DNA of 64,000 bases from Muribaculaceae bacterium Isolate-037 (Harlan) (GCA_003762615.1 RIAZ01000013.1:62001-126000); one strand, 5' to 3'. Counted from the stretch's first letter, positions 17,814-27,765 are shown. Program-made: numbers and translations. Notes: generated by a model not told the origin, from the sequence alone.

Positions 17814-19334
17814 TTACTGATGGGCTGGACGAAGAAGGTCGTTGACGGTCTTGACGGGATTGAACGTACTGACCGGCACCTCTACGAGCACCGTGTTCCA
17901 GTCGCTCATCGCTCCGTTCCAGAGTCCGGGAAGTTCGAGTGCCTTTATCTCCACGCCCTCACGGCTCTTGATGGAGATGAAGCCTGTCGCCTTATCCACA
18001 AACTCCGGAAGGTTGAACTTGTTCCCCTTCCAGTCTTTCGTGCTGACCACGAGGTCTACCGGATTGAAGTGGGTAGCCTCCTTCAGCATCTTCATCGCCT
18101 CCTTGTTGTCGGGGTCGATCTGTGTAGACTCAAGGATCTGTGGGCTGACCGTGCCGTCGGGATTGTAGGCGAGGAACGGACCGCCGCCGGGCTCGCCCTC
18201 GTTCTTCACCATACCGCACACGCGGAACGGACGGTTAAGCTTCCCATAGATGAAGGCTGCCTTCTCGTCGGCTGTCATATTCTCCGTATTGTCATGGCTG
18301 ATGCAGAGAACGTTGTGGAGGAACGTAAGCATCTCGTCAAGCTCCTCGTCGGAGGGTGTGCCCTTCGAGAGAGTCTTGCAATACTCGTTTGCCTTCTGCT
18401 TGATGCCTACCAGAACGCCGCCGATTATACGTTTGTATTTAAGAGTGTCCTCGCGACGGGCGTCGGGCACAACATTATCGATATTCTTGATGAAGATGAC
18501 GTCCGCATCAAGGTCGTTGAGGTTCTCGATGAGAGCACCGTGACCACCGGGACGGAAGAAGAGACCGCCGTTCTCACGATACGGTGTGCCGTCCATGTTT
18601 GCGGCTACCGTGTCGGTGGAGGGTTTCTGAAGACTGGTCGACAGCTCGTAGGTGACGCCATACTCATGCTCCATCTTCCCTTTAGCCTCCTCGAATTTCA
18701 TCTTCACGAGCGGTAGATGATCCTCACTGACCGTGAAGTGGACACTTACTTTGCCATTCTTGCCGGATGCATACTGCGCACCCTCGGCGAGATGCTCCTC
18801 AAGGGCTGTGCGGGCTGCCCCTGCCACCTTATGGAAGTTGAGAAGAGCTTTCGGCAACTGACCGTAGTTGAGACCCTCCTTATTGATGAGTGCCTTAACC
18901 ACGTCTTTATATCGTCCTGCTTTCACGAGAGAGTCGATGCTGAGTCCGTAGAGGGAGAGGCATACGAAATTGAGCTGAGCGAAGAAGGCGAAGTTCTCGA
19001 TCTCGTTGAAGAATTTCTTCATGAAATCAGACTTCGGTTTCTCATCCTTGCCGTTGGCAAATGCAAAGAGGTCTTTGAACATGCGGGATGCAGCGCCGCT
19101 CGCCGGCACCATCTTCAGCACCTTACCTCCTGCTGCGAGATACTCATTCCAGAGACCAACAGCCTTCTCCTCCATGTCGGGAGAGAGCACGGATATGCCG
19201 TGACCCGGTGTGGCGGGTGCTTCTATTTTCAGGTAGGGGAACCCATCGGCAAGCATCCGGAGTTCTTCCGCGAGTTTTTCTTCCGAGATCCCTTTTGATT
19301 CCAAAATCTCGAGATCCTTAGCGTTTAAATCCAT
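17814..19334 (-). CDS. DUF4301 family protein
   Basis: This 506-aa cytosolic protein has no signal peptide or TM segment. The whole length resembles the DUF4301 family of Bacteroidetes, with recognisable stretches 'KMVPASGAASRMFKDLFAF', 'FFRPGGHGALIENLNDLDAD' and 'VCGMVKNEGEPGGGPF'. The glycine-rich and acidic motifs recall nucleotidyltransferase/sugar-phosphate enzymes, but the function is not established. It is monocistronic as far as can be seen, upstream of a strong bidirectional terminator. Confidence 0.85.
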   Translation of the reverse strand: MDLNAKDLEILESKGISEEKLAEELRMLADGFPYLKIEAPATPGHGISVLSPDMEEKAVGLWNEYLAAGGKVLKMVPASGAASRMFKDLFAFANGKDEKPKSDFMKKFFNEIENFAFFAQLNFVCLSLYGLSIDSLVKAGRYKDVVKALINKEGLNYGQLPKALLNFHKVAGAARTALEEHLAEGAQYASGKNGKVSVHFTVSEDHLPLVKMKFEEAKGKMEHEYGVTYELSTSLQKPSTDTVAANMDGTPYRENGGLFFRPGGHGALIENLNDLDADVIFIKNIDNVVPDARREDTLKYKRIIGGVLVGIKQKANEYCKTLSKGTPSDEELDEMLTFLHNVLCISHDNTENMTADEKAAFIYGKLNRPFRVCGMVKNEGEPGGGPFLAYNPDGTVSPQILESTQIDPDNKEAMKMLKEATHFNPVDLVVSTKDWKGNKFNLPEFVDKATGFISIKSREGVEIKALELPGLWNGAMSDWNTVLVEVPVSTFNPVKTVNDLLRPAHQ

Positions 19335-19393
19335 AGTTTTTTCTTTAGAATTATATTGGTTTGTAAAAAATAGCTTTATTCAACCTCTGAAAG

Positions 19394-20119
19394 TCATTCG
19401 CTCGTTGAGTCGTTAGCCTCTATCATTTGGCGACAGACATTTATCCTGCGCGACAGCATAGGTATCTTTCTCTCCAGACTGTGCACGCTACGCTGGGAGG
19501 AGAATAGCTGCCACGTGGCGGAGATCATCTCTTTCTCTGCATCCGAGAGGGTATGGCTTCCGGTCTTGCCACCGTTGAGATATACCAGCGTGGCGGCTGC
19601 CGATGGGTCGCGGTGTATCAGACTGCCGATGGAGTCGGCTTTCTCTCCATAGAAGCAGACCGTGTTGAGGTTTCCAGCCCGATAGTTGAGTGCCTGGTCA
19701 TGGGGTACGATGTCGCTGGTTGCCTCCATTCCTTCCGACGTGACGCTTATCTGATTGAAATGCCCTCCCGTCAATGCCGCGATAATCTCGAACCCTTCAT
19801 CCTGGGTGATGCGTGCCACTATCCCTGTAGATGTCAGCGGATAGCGCGATGCCCAGCTGCGGTAGATGTAGTATCCCTCCACAAGACGGGGATTCGAGAC
19901 ATGTTCGAAATTGGAAATCAGTCCGCTCACCTCCGTATTAAGTGAGGCAAGCTCGTTGTTGGCGTCCTCAATCTGGCGTTGGTAGTCGGCGATTGAGTCG
20001 TTGAGGCTGAGAATCCATTGCTCGCGTTCCTCGGCGGCTGCCGGTTTCTTGACGCGGACGCAGCCGGTGGAAAGGGTGGCGGCGGCAATCAGCGAGAGGA
20101 TTATATGGTGGGTCTTCAT
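19394..20119 (-). CDS. Coiled-coil lipoprotein of unknown function
   Basis: This 241-aa protein has a lipobox 'LSTGC' with Cys20. An Arg/Glu-rich heptad segment (about residues 28-72) suggests a coiled coil; the rest is a globular mixed domain followed by a final helical stretch (about 195-235). The start codon overlaps the relA-like stop by 4 bp (20116-20119), so translation is probably coupled and the two are one operon. I do not recognise a family. The tight coupling to a stringent-response gene is the main clue to its role. Confidence 0.7.
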   Translation of the reverse strand: MKTHHIILSLIAAATLSTGCVRVKKPAAAEEREQWILSLNDSIADYQRQIEDANNELASLNTEVSGLISNFEHVSNPRLVEGYYIYRSWASRYPLTSTGIVARITQDEGFEIIAALTGGHFNQISVTSEGMEATSDIVPHDQALNYRAGNLNTVCFYGEKADSIGSLIHRDPSAAATLVYLNGGKTGSHTLSDAEKEMISATWQLFSSQRSVHSLERKIPMLSRRINVCRQMIEANDSTSE

Positions 20120-22323
20120 AACCGTTGAATCTCTTTTACTCCTTTTACTGTCTTTAGTTTCTTAAGCAATGAACTGAGCTGGCGCTGGTCGGACACAGCC
20201 ACCACCAACACTCCCTGGAAGATGCCGTCGTGGCTGTCGACGGAGATGTTGCGAAGCATCACTCCCGACTCCTTTGAGATTATCGACGTGATGTTGGCAA
20301 CGATGCCGATGTCGTCATTGCCGATTATGCGTAGCGATGCAGGGAGAAGGTCCCCCTCCTTTCCGCTCCAGTCAGCCTTGATTATGCGGTAGGGGTAGCG
20401 TTCGCGAATGTTGGAGGCATTGGGGCAGTCACACCGGTGGATCTTGACGGTGCCGTCGGCACTTATGAATCCGAATACGTCGTCGCCATAGATGGGGGAA
20501 CAGCATTTCGCGAATTTGTAGCTGAGTCCGTTGATGGTTTTCTCCCCGATACGCAGCACGTCGTTCTTGCTGTCGCTCTCCTCGTTGCGTTGGAGCTGGT
20601 ATTCGCCGGCGGAGATCTTCGGTCCGTCGGTCTTAACGCTTGTCTCCTCCACGTAGGTATTGAGAAACTTACCCGGATCAATCTTCTCGTCAGCCATATC
20701 GGCGAAGAACTCGTTGGCATATTTGTAGCCGTTCTTTCCGATAAGCTTCATGAGCACGGATTCCTCAATCTCCACCTTTCGGTTCTTGGCACGTCGCTCG
20801 AGAATCTCCTTGCCCAATTCTGCCCGGCGCTGCAGCTCCTCGTTGAGGCTCTGCTTGATCTTGTTGCGCGCCTTCGTGCTGACCACGATATTGAGCCAGT
20901 CGGGCTTCGGGGCCTGGTTTGACGAGGTGAGAATCTCGATGGTATCGCCGTTGTTGATGCGGTATGTTATCTTGCGGTGCTGTCCGTTGACCACCGCGCC
21001 CGTGCAGTGTGCGCCGACGTTGGTGTGGATCTGGAATGCGAAATCAAGCACCGTGGCTCCGGAAGCAAGACGGAAGAGATCACCCTTAGGCGTGAAGGCA
21101 AACACCTCCTTGCCGTAGATGTCCATCTTCATGTCTTTCATCAGCTGCATAGGTCCACTCTCGGCAGTCTCGAGGATATCGCGGATGTTGGTCATCCATT
21201 GGTCTGTGTTGTCGCTCTTCACCCCCTTATATCGCCAGTGGGCTGCGAGACCCTTCTCTGCCACGAGGTCCATGCGGCGGGTGCGGAACTGCACCTCCAC
21301 CCATTTCGATCCGGGACCCATCACGGTGGCGTGCAGACTCTCGTAGCCGTTGCTTTTCGGTATCGAGATCCAGTCCTTCATACGTGCGGGATTGGCAGTA
21401 TACATATCCGCCACGATGGAATAAGCCAGCCAGCAGTCGCTCTTCTCGCGCTCCTTCGGTGTGTCGATGATGACGCGGATGGCGAAGAGGTCGTAGATGC
21501 CCTGGAGATCCACCTTCTGCTTCTTCATCTTGTTCCAGATGGAGGAGATTGATTTGGTGCGCCCCTTTATCTCGAATTTAAGACCGGCTGCTTCCAAACG
21601 CGCCTTCACCGGGTCGATAAATGATTTTATATATGCGTCGCGGCTGCGCTTAGTCTCATTCAGTTTATGCGCGATCTGCGTGAATATCTCACGGTTGGTA
21701 TATTTCAGCGACAGGTCTTCCAGTTCACCCTTTATCTTGTATAGACCGAGACGATGTGCGAGCTGTGCATAAAGGCAGTTTGCCTCGAATGCCACGTTTC
21801 TAACCCATTCGTCGTCGGGATGATGGTTGATGGCACGCATGAGCACCAGGTTTCTCACTATCATGATGATGATGACCCGGATGTCGTCGGCAAGGGAGAG
21901 CATCAGTCCACGGAAGTTGTCCTGATGCACGGCATTGTTCTTGCTTGAGAATTTCTCTACTGATGAAAGACCTGTCAGTAATCCTGCCACGTCCTCGCCC
22001 CATCTCTTGCGTATCTGCATTATGTCGGTATGCCCGTAGGTGAGCAGGGGATACAGTCCGATGGCAAGAAGTATATTATGGTCAGGCTCTATTGCCTCCG
22101 CAAAAAGGAGAGCCCATCGGAGAGTCATTATTGCTATGGGCAGACCCTTCGGATCGTGTGCCGGAGAATCTTCATGCATGGAGTGGTACACCATCTTCAG
22201 GAAAGCATCTTTCTCATCAGCCGTGAACCTTGTCGGATTGATATAGGCACTCACATCCCTTAGAAGCGTGACGAACTCACGTTTCTCAGCGGTGGAAAGT
22301 CTGTCGGTGGTTTTATTTTCCAT
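20116..22323 (-). CDS. RelA/SpoT-family (p)ppGpp synthetase, HD domain degenerate
   Basis: This 735-aa long RSH enzyme makes (p)ppGpp from ATP and GTP/GDP. The synthetase region (about 225-400) keeps 'GRTKSISSIWNKM', 'DWISIPKSNGYESLHATV' and the catalytic glutamate in 'WVEVQFRTRRMDLVAEKG'. A TGS domain (about 405-470), a Cys-containing zinc-finger-like segment ('FAKCCSPIYGDD') and a C-terminal ACT domain follow. The N-terminal hydrolase domain is present as a fold, but the HDxxED metal signature is not visible; 'LYPLLTYGHTD' occupies that place. This points to a RelA-like, synthesis-only enzyme. A perfect 19-bp palindrome lies 15 bp upstream of the start. Confidence 0.92.
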   Translation of the reverse strand: MENKTTDRLSTAEKREFVTLLRDVSAYINPTRFTADEKDAFLKMVYHSMHEDSPAHDPKGLPIAIMTLRWALLFAEAIEPDHNILLAIGLYPLLTYGHTDIMQIRKRWGEDVAGLLTGLSSVEKFSSKNNAVHQDNFRGLMLSLADDIRVIIIMIVRNLVLMRAINHHPDDEWVRNVAFEANCLYAQLAHRLGLYKIKGELEDLSLKYTNREIFTQIAHKLNETKRSRDAYIKSFIDPVKARLEAAGLKFEIKGRTKSISSIWNKMKKQKVDLQGIYDLFAIRVIIDTPKEREKSDCWLAYSIVADMYTANPARMKDWISIPKSNGYESLHATVMGPGSKWVEVQFRTRRMDLVAEKGLAAHWRYKGVKSDNTDQWMTNIRDILETAESGPMQLMKDMKMDIYGKEVFAFTPKGDLFRLASGATVLDFAFQIHTNVGAHCTGAVVNGQHRKITYRINNGDTIEILTSSNQAPKPDWLNIVVSTKARNKIKQSLNEELQRRAELGKEILERRAKNRKVEIEESVLMKLIGKNGYKYANEFFADMADEKIDPGKFLNTYVEETSVKTDGPKISAGEYQLQRNEESDSKNDVLRIGEKTINGLSYKFAKCCSPIYGDDVFGFISADGTVKIHRCDCPNASNIRERYPYRIIKADWSGKEGDLLPASLRIIGNDDIGIVANITSIISKESGVMLRNISVDSHDGIFQGVLVVAVSDQRQLSSLLKKLKTVKGVKEIQRL

Positions 22324-22337
22324 AAATTCATGTATTT

Positions 22338-22356
22338 TGAAGTTTATACAACTTCA
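22338..22356. promoter_or_regulatory. 19-bp palindrome upstream of relA-like gene
   Basis: TGAAGTT-TATAC-AACTTCA is a perfect 7-bp inverted repeat ending 15 bp before the relA-like start. The identical 19-mer occurs upstream of aroC at 55168-55186. Confidence 0.6.
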
Positions 22357-22655
22357 TTTTGGAAAATTGACATTTGAATTTACAAAAGTATTAAAAAAGG
22401 CTCATACTTCCAAGTCCTCATCCATAAAATGCCTATACAGTCGCCAACTTCTTCACATTCCGTTACCCGATTCCCGCTCTCCCGATTATAAAAATGTTCG
22501 GTAAACCGTGCGGAATACCGAACATTTATTGAAAAATCAGATATTTTGGCGAGGTGTGTGATTTTTTTATTATATTTGTGACCTGTAGTCAGTGATTTTA
22601 GTCAGTCATTGGTTACACAAATCTTTGTCGGCAGAGAAAATTTCAATATTACTTG

Positions 22656-22784
22656 CTGAAGTTTCGCAAGCTGCACTTCAGTGGTTTAAAGTTTATAGTT
22701 TAAGGTTTAAGATTCACGAAAATCCACGAATCTTTTCATTATACAAAATTTAATGATCATAAACCATAAACATTAAACCTTAAA
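22656..22784 (+). repeat. Dispersed heptad element, copy A
   Basis: This 129-bp copy is identical to copy D (39735-39863). It starts with a hairpin CTGAAGT...ACTTCAG (22656-22681), then GTTTAWR heptads, a core with AGATTC...GAATCT arms, and a right side of AAACNWT heptads in inverse orientation. The rest of this 490-bp gap (22357-22655) is AT-rich with no supported gene. Confidence 0.85.
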
Positions 22785-22812
22785 TTGCTTAAATACAAAT
22801 AGAAGAATCAAA

Positions 22813-23529
22813 ATGAAGGAAAACGCTAAATATAGGATATATAATAGGCTGAATGCTTTCGCCAACGTGATTATGATAGCCGTGGGAGGTTCCGTGGGAT
22901 TGCTCATCGGTTCGTCTGTCTTGAAATATATGGACTATAGGGATAATCCCGTCAAATATGAAATTCAATCCGCACCATGGTATACAGGTATCCTTATCGG
23001 AGGAGTGTTGATAGCTGTGTTGTTGGTTCTTTTCATAGTGGTGAAGCTCATTGCGCTGCACGGTCTAAACAAAACAGAGAGTGAATCCGGAAATGTCACG
23101 AATGAATCGGATACCAAACAAGAATCGTATACAAAAGGCACAAGCCATACCAGACAAGAATCAGATACAAAACAAGAAGACCCCAAGAACGGTATTGACG
23201 AACTGATAACACCATTTTTCTGGGTCGATAATGAAGATTCCGCTTCCGTATGCCTATATGTAGGGGAATATAAAGACGAGCTGTTCCAAACGCGAGAAGA
23301 TGAAGGTTTTGAAGGGAATGGTTATGATTGGGATTCATTGGCACAAGTATTTCTAACAGAGCTGGCACCGGAGCTAAAAGAAGTGATTGACTTCGATTCA
23401 GAAGGGAGCATGTTCTGCGCATATTCAGAAGACAAGGAAGCCTTACGACAATTCATTCAGAGATTCAAGTCCGCCTGCGAAGACGATACTCTGATTGCCG
23501 ACCTCTTCTCCCATGCCAAACCGGATTGA
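22813..23529 (+). CDS. Membrane protein with C-terminal Imm51-like domain
   Basis: This 238-aa protein has two N-terminal TM helices (about 14-37 and 57-82) and then a polar linker rich in Glu, Ser, Thr and Lys (about 88-130). A soluble C-terminal domain (about 132-238) contains 'EGFEGNGYDWDSLAQVFL', 'IDFDSEGSMFCAYS' and a closing helix. That domain matches the layout of Imm51 immunity proteins, which occur in polymorphic-toxin loci. No toxin gene is next to it; a restriction operon follows on the other strand. The linker is built of near-repeats of TKQES, suggesting rapid change. Assignment to Imm51 is by eye. Confidence 0.65.
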   Translation: MKENAKYRIYNRLNAFANVIMIAVGGSVGLLIGSSVLKYMDYRDNPVKYEIQSAPWYTGILIGGVLIAVLLVLFIVVKLIALHGLNKTESESGNVTNESDTKQESYTKGTSHTRQESDTKQEDPKNGIDELITPFFWVDNEDSASVCLYVGEYKDELFQTREDEGFEGNGYDWDSLAQVFLTELAPELKEVIDFDSEGSMFCAYSEDKEALRQFIQRFKSACEDDTLIADLFSHAKPD

Positions 23530-23551
23530 CTCCTAAGCTAAGGCAAAAAAA

Positions 23552-25801
23552 TTATTTATTTGTGGATTCGATTAATCGGTCAATCGGGAGGATGTAGGGT
23601 TCGGCTGACCTGTTGCCAATGCCGCGTATTGTCACAGAATTTATGTCAAGTCCGTCAATTTCTACCGATTGAAATCCGTCGATGGTATAGACAAGATAGT
23701 TTTTGCCGGTCGATTTGAATCCCTTTTCCCTAAGCTCCTCACCGGTTGCAAGTCGTGGACCATCCCCTTTAAGACGTAGCAACTTACGTTCCCCTCCTGA
23801 ATGAAGAAGCAGATACTTCACATCCTCATAACCGGCTGCAAGATGAAGAGAGCCGTTGCGAAGACCGGTACGGACGTAATAGATTGAATTGCGTTGAATC
23901 ACTTCCCAATCCTCCTTGTCATAATACCCGATAAGAACATAATCACCATCCGCCTTATCCTGATAGCCATATTTCAAACCTTTCTGCGGGATAATATTAC
24001 TGTCCGTAAGAAGATGTCGGGCATTGCTGTTTATCAGACCGCTGATGAAGTCGGATAAAAACTGACGGTTTGAAGTCTCTCCCGGTCTCAATGGGAACGC
24101 CCCTATGTTGACCTCATCCACACTCTGCATAAACCATGCCTTTGCAACAACTTCGCTTTCACCCGTGCCGGGAAACAGGATGTAACCACCGATAACCTCC
24201 TTCTTGAGCGTTGGGTCGGATAACCCATTCCTAAAATATATGGCATCACGATAGCGGTGCATCTGATTGATGGCATCATCCGGGGGAGAATCAACACCAT
24301 TCTCTCTCTTATCAATCCTATATTTGGCATCAAAAAGATACGTCATCTTCATCCCGGTCTCAATATCATTTTTTGTAAGCTGAAGCACAATATCCGGACG
24401 TTGCGGCACGGTAGGACTGACCACTCCTTCAATACCTGAATTCCGGTTATCCTTATGGCTCTCCTGCGGATTATAGATGAGTTCGGCAAGTTCCACATCA
24501 TCACGTCTGAACAATACCGATGACGACTGACCTTTGCTAAGATTATAAGTGAATGCCGAATTCATCTCCAATCTGCTTTGGTTGTCGATTGTAATGTCAT
24601 CATCAAACTGCTCCTCAATGATTCGTTTGACCTGTATAAAGCACCATATCTCATAAAGCGTGGCAATATCCTTCGTTTCAAGATTATGCAATCCCTCTTC
24701 CAAGGAATATGACTTGTTGAGTATCACCCACGTCTGATACACCTGCGAATATCCTGATGCTTTTTGCAGAACCTGCGACTCTTGTGTAAAACCGGAGAAT
24801 CGCCCGACAGTGCGGAAAAATGGATGCCGGCATAGTCGTTGCAATTTCTGATCTGAAGATTTCATCTCTTTCAATACTTCAGATGAGAGTGGAGTGGACG
24901 ATTCTATACGTTCCAGTAATTTATGATAACGATTGGAAATGCCGGTCAGGGCATGCCGTAGAAAACGGTTTTCCATAGTATCATTACTATTGGTAGGTTG
25001 CATCGTGCGATACAGATGGCTGTCGTTCTTCTTATTCCGTGCATACTCCTCCTCCAACGTCGGCGTGAAACGTTTGATTCTTTCCGCACGCATATACTCT
25101 GCCATGTCACGCAACCGGTGACGCGGTTTGTTCAGAATAGATTTTACGGCAGCAACAAACTTGTTCTGTATCGATTGGAATACGTTCCACCAGATTATAT
25201 CAATCGATTCACCGGTTGATTCCGGTTTGAAGCTATGGAAAGTCCTTCGCATGAAATCAAGCGAAAGCATCCTGTATTCTGATTCAATGTCGGTGATGAT
25301 GGTGCGCCAATGTTCATGATAATTCAGTTTCGTACTCAGCACTTCATAATTCAGTTGCCAAGTGCGCTTCTCACCGGTGGATAGAGTATAGTCTACACGT
25401 AGATAACTTTTCCCTATTTCGTTGCCATAGTTGATGAATCCGGTCAGCATCTTTGCCGATTTCCGGAATGCGAACGTTTCTTTGGCATTACTGTCGGCAT
25501 CCTTACTTATCTTTCCGGGAAGAGATAAATGGGCATCCACCACCGGCAAGCTCCGATTAAACTCCACCCATATCGGATAGTCGGCATTATCAAAGAATAT
25601 GGCAGGCGATGACTCACCGTTTTCAATGTTTCTCTCTTCAGAAGTCAGAAGAGTCACTTTTGCGTCATCTTTCCATTCATAAAGCGACACAAGATTATCC
25701 GCCGACGCCATATTCTTTAACGCCTTACCCCACACCTTATTGAAATTGTCACTATCAATTGTCAGTGTGAAATCCGGATGTTCCACCAATAGAAGTTCCA
25801 T
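23552..25801 (-). CDS. DUF2357 / McrC-like PD-(D/E)XK nuclease
   Basis: This 749-aa protein has the DUF2357 N-terminal region and a PD-(D/E)XK nuclease core (DUF524/McrC type) near residues 465-500, visible as 'RPDIVLQLT' followed by 'FDAKYRIDK'. The final 140 residues, from about 610, form a separate mixed alpha/beta module that may be a PUA/EVE-like modified-base reader (inference). It is the last gene of a four-gene leftward operon and should be the nuclease partner of the adjacent McrB-like ATPase, cutting DNA when translocation is triggered. The gap to the ATPase is 30 bp. Confidence 0.8.
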   Translation of the reverse strand: MELLLVEHPDFTLTIDSDNFNKVWGKALKNMASADNLVSLYEWKDDAKVTLLTSEERNIENGESSPAIFFDNADYPIWVEFNRSLPVVDAHLSLPGKISKDADSNAKETFAFRKSAKMLTGFINYGNEIGKSYLRVDYTLSTGEKRTWQLNYEVLSTKLNYHEHWRTIITDIESEYRMLSLDFMRRTFHSFKPESTGESIDIIWWNVFQSIQNKFVAAVKSILNKPRHRLRDMAEYMRAERIKRFTPTLEEEYARNKKNDSHLYRTMQPTNSNDTMENRFLRHALTGISNRYHKLLERIESSTPLSSEVLKEMKSSDQKLQRLCRHPFFRTVGRFSGFTQESQVLQKASGYSQVYQTWVILNKSYSLEEGLHNLETKDIATLYEIWCFIQVKRIIEEQFDDDITIDNQSRLEMNSAFTYNLSKGQSSSVLFRRDDVELAELIYNPQESHKDNRNSGIEGVVSPTVPQRPDIVLQLTKNDIETGMKMTYLFDAKYRIDKRENGVDSPPDDAINQMHRYRDAIYFRNGLSDPTLKKEVIGGYILFPGTGESEVVAKAWFMQSVDEVNIGAFPLRPGETSNRQFLSDFISGLINSNARHLLTDSNIIPQKGLKYGYQDKADGDYVLIGYYDKEDWEVIQRNSIYYVRTGLRNGSLHLAAGYEDVKYLLLHSGGERKLLRLKGDGPRLATGEELREKGFKSTGKNYLVYTIDGFQSVEIDGLDINSVTIRGIGNRSAEPYILPIDRLIESTNK

Positions 25802-25831
25802 CTTTTACCCTTAATCGTATTTTGCTGATAC

Positions 25832-27763
25832 TTAGCTCCAGAATGAAGTGAATCCAGTAAGTTTAAGCCTATCCTTCATCTCCTTTATCTTATTAAGAGA
25901 TATAGAAGATGTGCTGTTTTCATCGTTTGAATCCGGATTGAATTGCTCTTTAAGAATCTTTTCCAGACCGGTTAACAAACCTTCTTTAATTCTCTGATCA
26001 TCACCCTCAATACGGCTGAGAATCTTCATTGATGTCATCTCATCAAGAGCTATGTTAAGGACAGCATCCTTATCCTCGTCATCTGTAAGCATCAGACGGT
26101 TAACGGCATACATCAGAAATTCATTACGAGCACGATAACCTATCTTGAAGGGAGTTCCTTCAAGCACAGCATTTATTTTCTTAAGGAAAGCGATCACCAT
26201 GTCGCATACCTCTTTATTCTCGGCATACACATCCTTCCCTTCAGCAGCATCCCCAATCAACTGAGAAGCCTCAATCAGAAGTTCATCTTCCGGCGAGTCC
26301 TCCAGACCACCCTCCAAGTCCACTTCATTCATCTCAATAGTCATGGCACGGTCAAGAACCTTACGAGAGAACGTGAAAGTGGTTTCATCCATATTGACAG
26401 TACCCACAACAATCAGATTCGGAGGAATAGCGATACCATCCTCTTTGAATTGATCATAAATCACTTGGTTGTCGAAACTTAATTTATGAATTAAATTCTC
26501 ATACCAACCTCCATTTAATCCGGATTCAATTGGTAGGTTAAATAAATCCGCGTCATTGTTTTTAGTTAAATTTGAGTATGGAGATTCAATGATAGGGTCT
26601 GTCTTTATTTCTCCGTCAACAAGTTTTCGTGTCTCGATTACGCTAAGATATTCAGCGAAATATTGTTCAACAGGAGCAAGATTCATTTCATCAAGACAAA
26701 GGAAATATGGTGTATCAAGATTCTTCCATGCCTGTGCGACGAAAGGAAGGAATTTTCCATAAACATACTCTTCGCCATCCTCTTTGATACGGGAGACATA
26801 ACCAATAAGTTCAGAGCTGTCGTGCCAGTTTGGCTTAACCTGAATGAGTTCATAATTCTTAGGTTTCTTAGCCTTACGTTCATCCGAGTCAAGGGGCCAG
26901 CAAGCTCGAGCCAATTCCCTGACGATACGGCTCTTTCCCGATCCGCTTATGCCGGCAAGCAAAAGGAATGGCTTCGTCCGTATTGCTGCTATATATTTCA
27001 AATAGTCATTGGATTTGATAGATTTTATATTTCTAATGGCATTCAATTTTTTATTTAGATTATCATATTTAATTGAGGGATTATAAAAAGTTAAACCTAA
27101 ATAACCTTGCTTAATAAGCTCTACTGCCTTAACATTACCCGGCATGGGAGAAGTGGATTTTATTCCTGCCTTGTCACAAAGTCTTTGTATATTTTGAATA
27201 TAAGAACCATATCTTAATCCAAAGACTACAAGTCTTGATTGAAGTGTCCCGACTGTATCAGATGCAACTTTTCTGAGAATATCTGCAAGTTCGTCTTCTG
27301 AATAAGATTTATTATCAGCGGAATATAAAAACTGAGATATTGTTTTCGACATTCCGATGTTAATATTTGCTTCTTTAATGATGGAATCATCGTTCCAGTC
27401 ATTTATCTCTCCAATAGAATGTGGTTTCGATGGAATCCATACGACATAAGTATTATTATCTCTCCTGTATCGGTAAAATTCTTTAGTATGGGCAATAATG
27501 GTTTCAATAACGGGTCGATTCGAACCGCTATTGTTCATTAATTGACTGATGTTGAACGGTACATTTTCCTCGATTCGAGAAGCCATAAGCCTAATGTATG
27601 AACCGGTAATAGCAAAATCTTTCCCTTTTTGTGTCTTAGCATATATACGCGGTTCGTTAGGCTCAATATAATTATAGACACAAGAGCCGCTTTCACGTAT
27701 ATATTGTAAATCGGAATTGTTTGGTAGTTCCTGAATTAGGTCAATGAGATGTTGTAGTTCCAT
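25832..27763 (-). CDS. McrB-like AAA+ ATPase
   Basis: This 643-aa protein has an N-terminal recognition region (about 1-255) and then an AAA_5/McrB ATPase. Walker A 'GISGSGKS' is at 271-278, Walker B 'FLCLDEMN' is near 354-361, and the McrB-type sensor and arginine finger 'VGTVNMDETTFTFSRKVLDRA' is at 453-473. McrB proteins are usually GTPases and this one may be too. Only 2 bp separate it from the methyltransferase gene, so the two are translationally linked. With the DUF2357 nuclease it forms an McrBC/LlaJI-like restriction module; the N-terminus presumably reads the methylation state. Confidence 0.85.
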   Translation of the reverse strand: MELQHLIDLIQELPNNSDLQYIRESGSCVYNYIEPNEPRIYAKTQKGKDFAITGSYIRLMASRIEENVPFNISQLMNNSGSNRPVIETIIAHTKEFYRYRRDNNTYVVWIPSKPHSIGEINDWNDDSIIKEANINIGMSKTISQFLYSADNKSYSEDELADILRKVASDTVGTLQSRLVVFGLRYGSYIQNIQRLCDKAGIKSTSPMPGNVKAVELIKQGYLGLTFYNPSIKYDNLNKKLNAIRNIKSIKSNDYLKYIAAIRTKPFLLLAGISGSGKSRIVRELARACWPLDSDERKAKKPKNYELIQVKPNWHDSSELIGYVSRIKEDGEEYVYGKFLPFVAQAWKNLDTPYFLCLDEMNLAPVEQYFAEYLSVIETRKLVDGEIKTDPIIESPYSNLTKNNDADLFNLPIESGLNGGWYENLIHKLSFDNQVIYDQFKEDGIAIPPNLIVVGTVNMDETTFTFSRKVLDRAMTIEMNEVDLEGGLEDSPEDELLIEASQLIGDAAEGKDVYAENKEVCDMVIAFLKKINAVLEGTPFKIGYRARNEFLMYAVNRLMLTDDEDKDAVLNIALDEMTSMKILSRIEGDDQRIKEGLLTGLEKILKEQFNPDSNDENSTSSISLNKIKEMKDRLKLTGFTSFWS

Positions 27764-27765
27764 AT

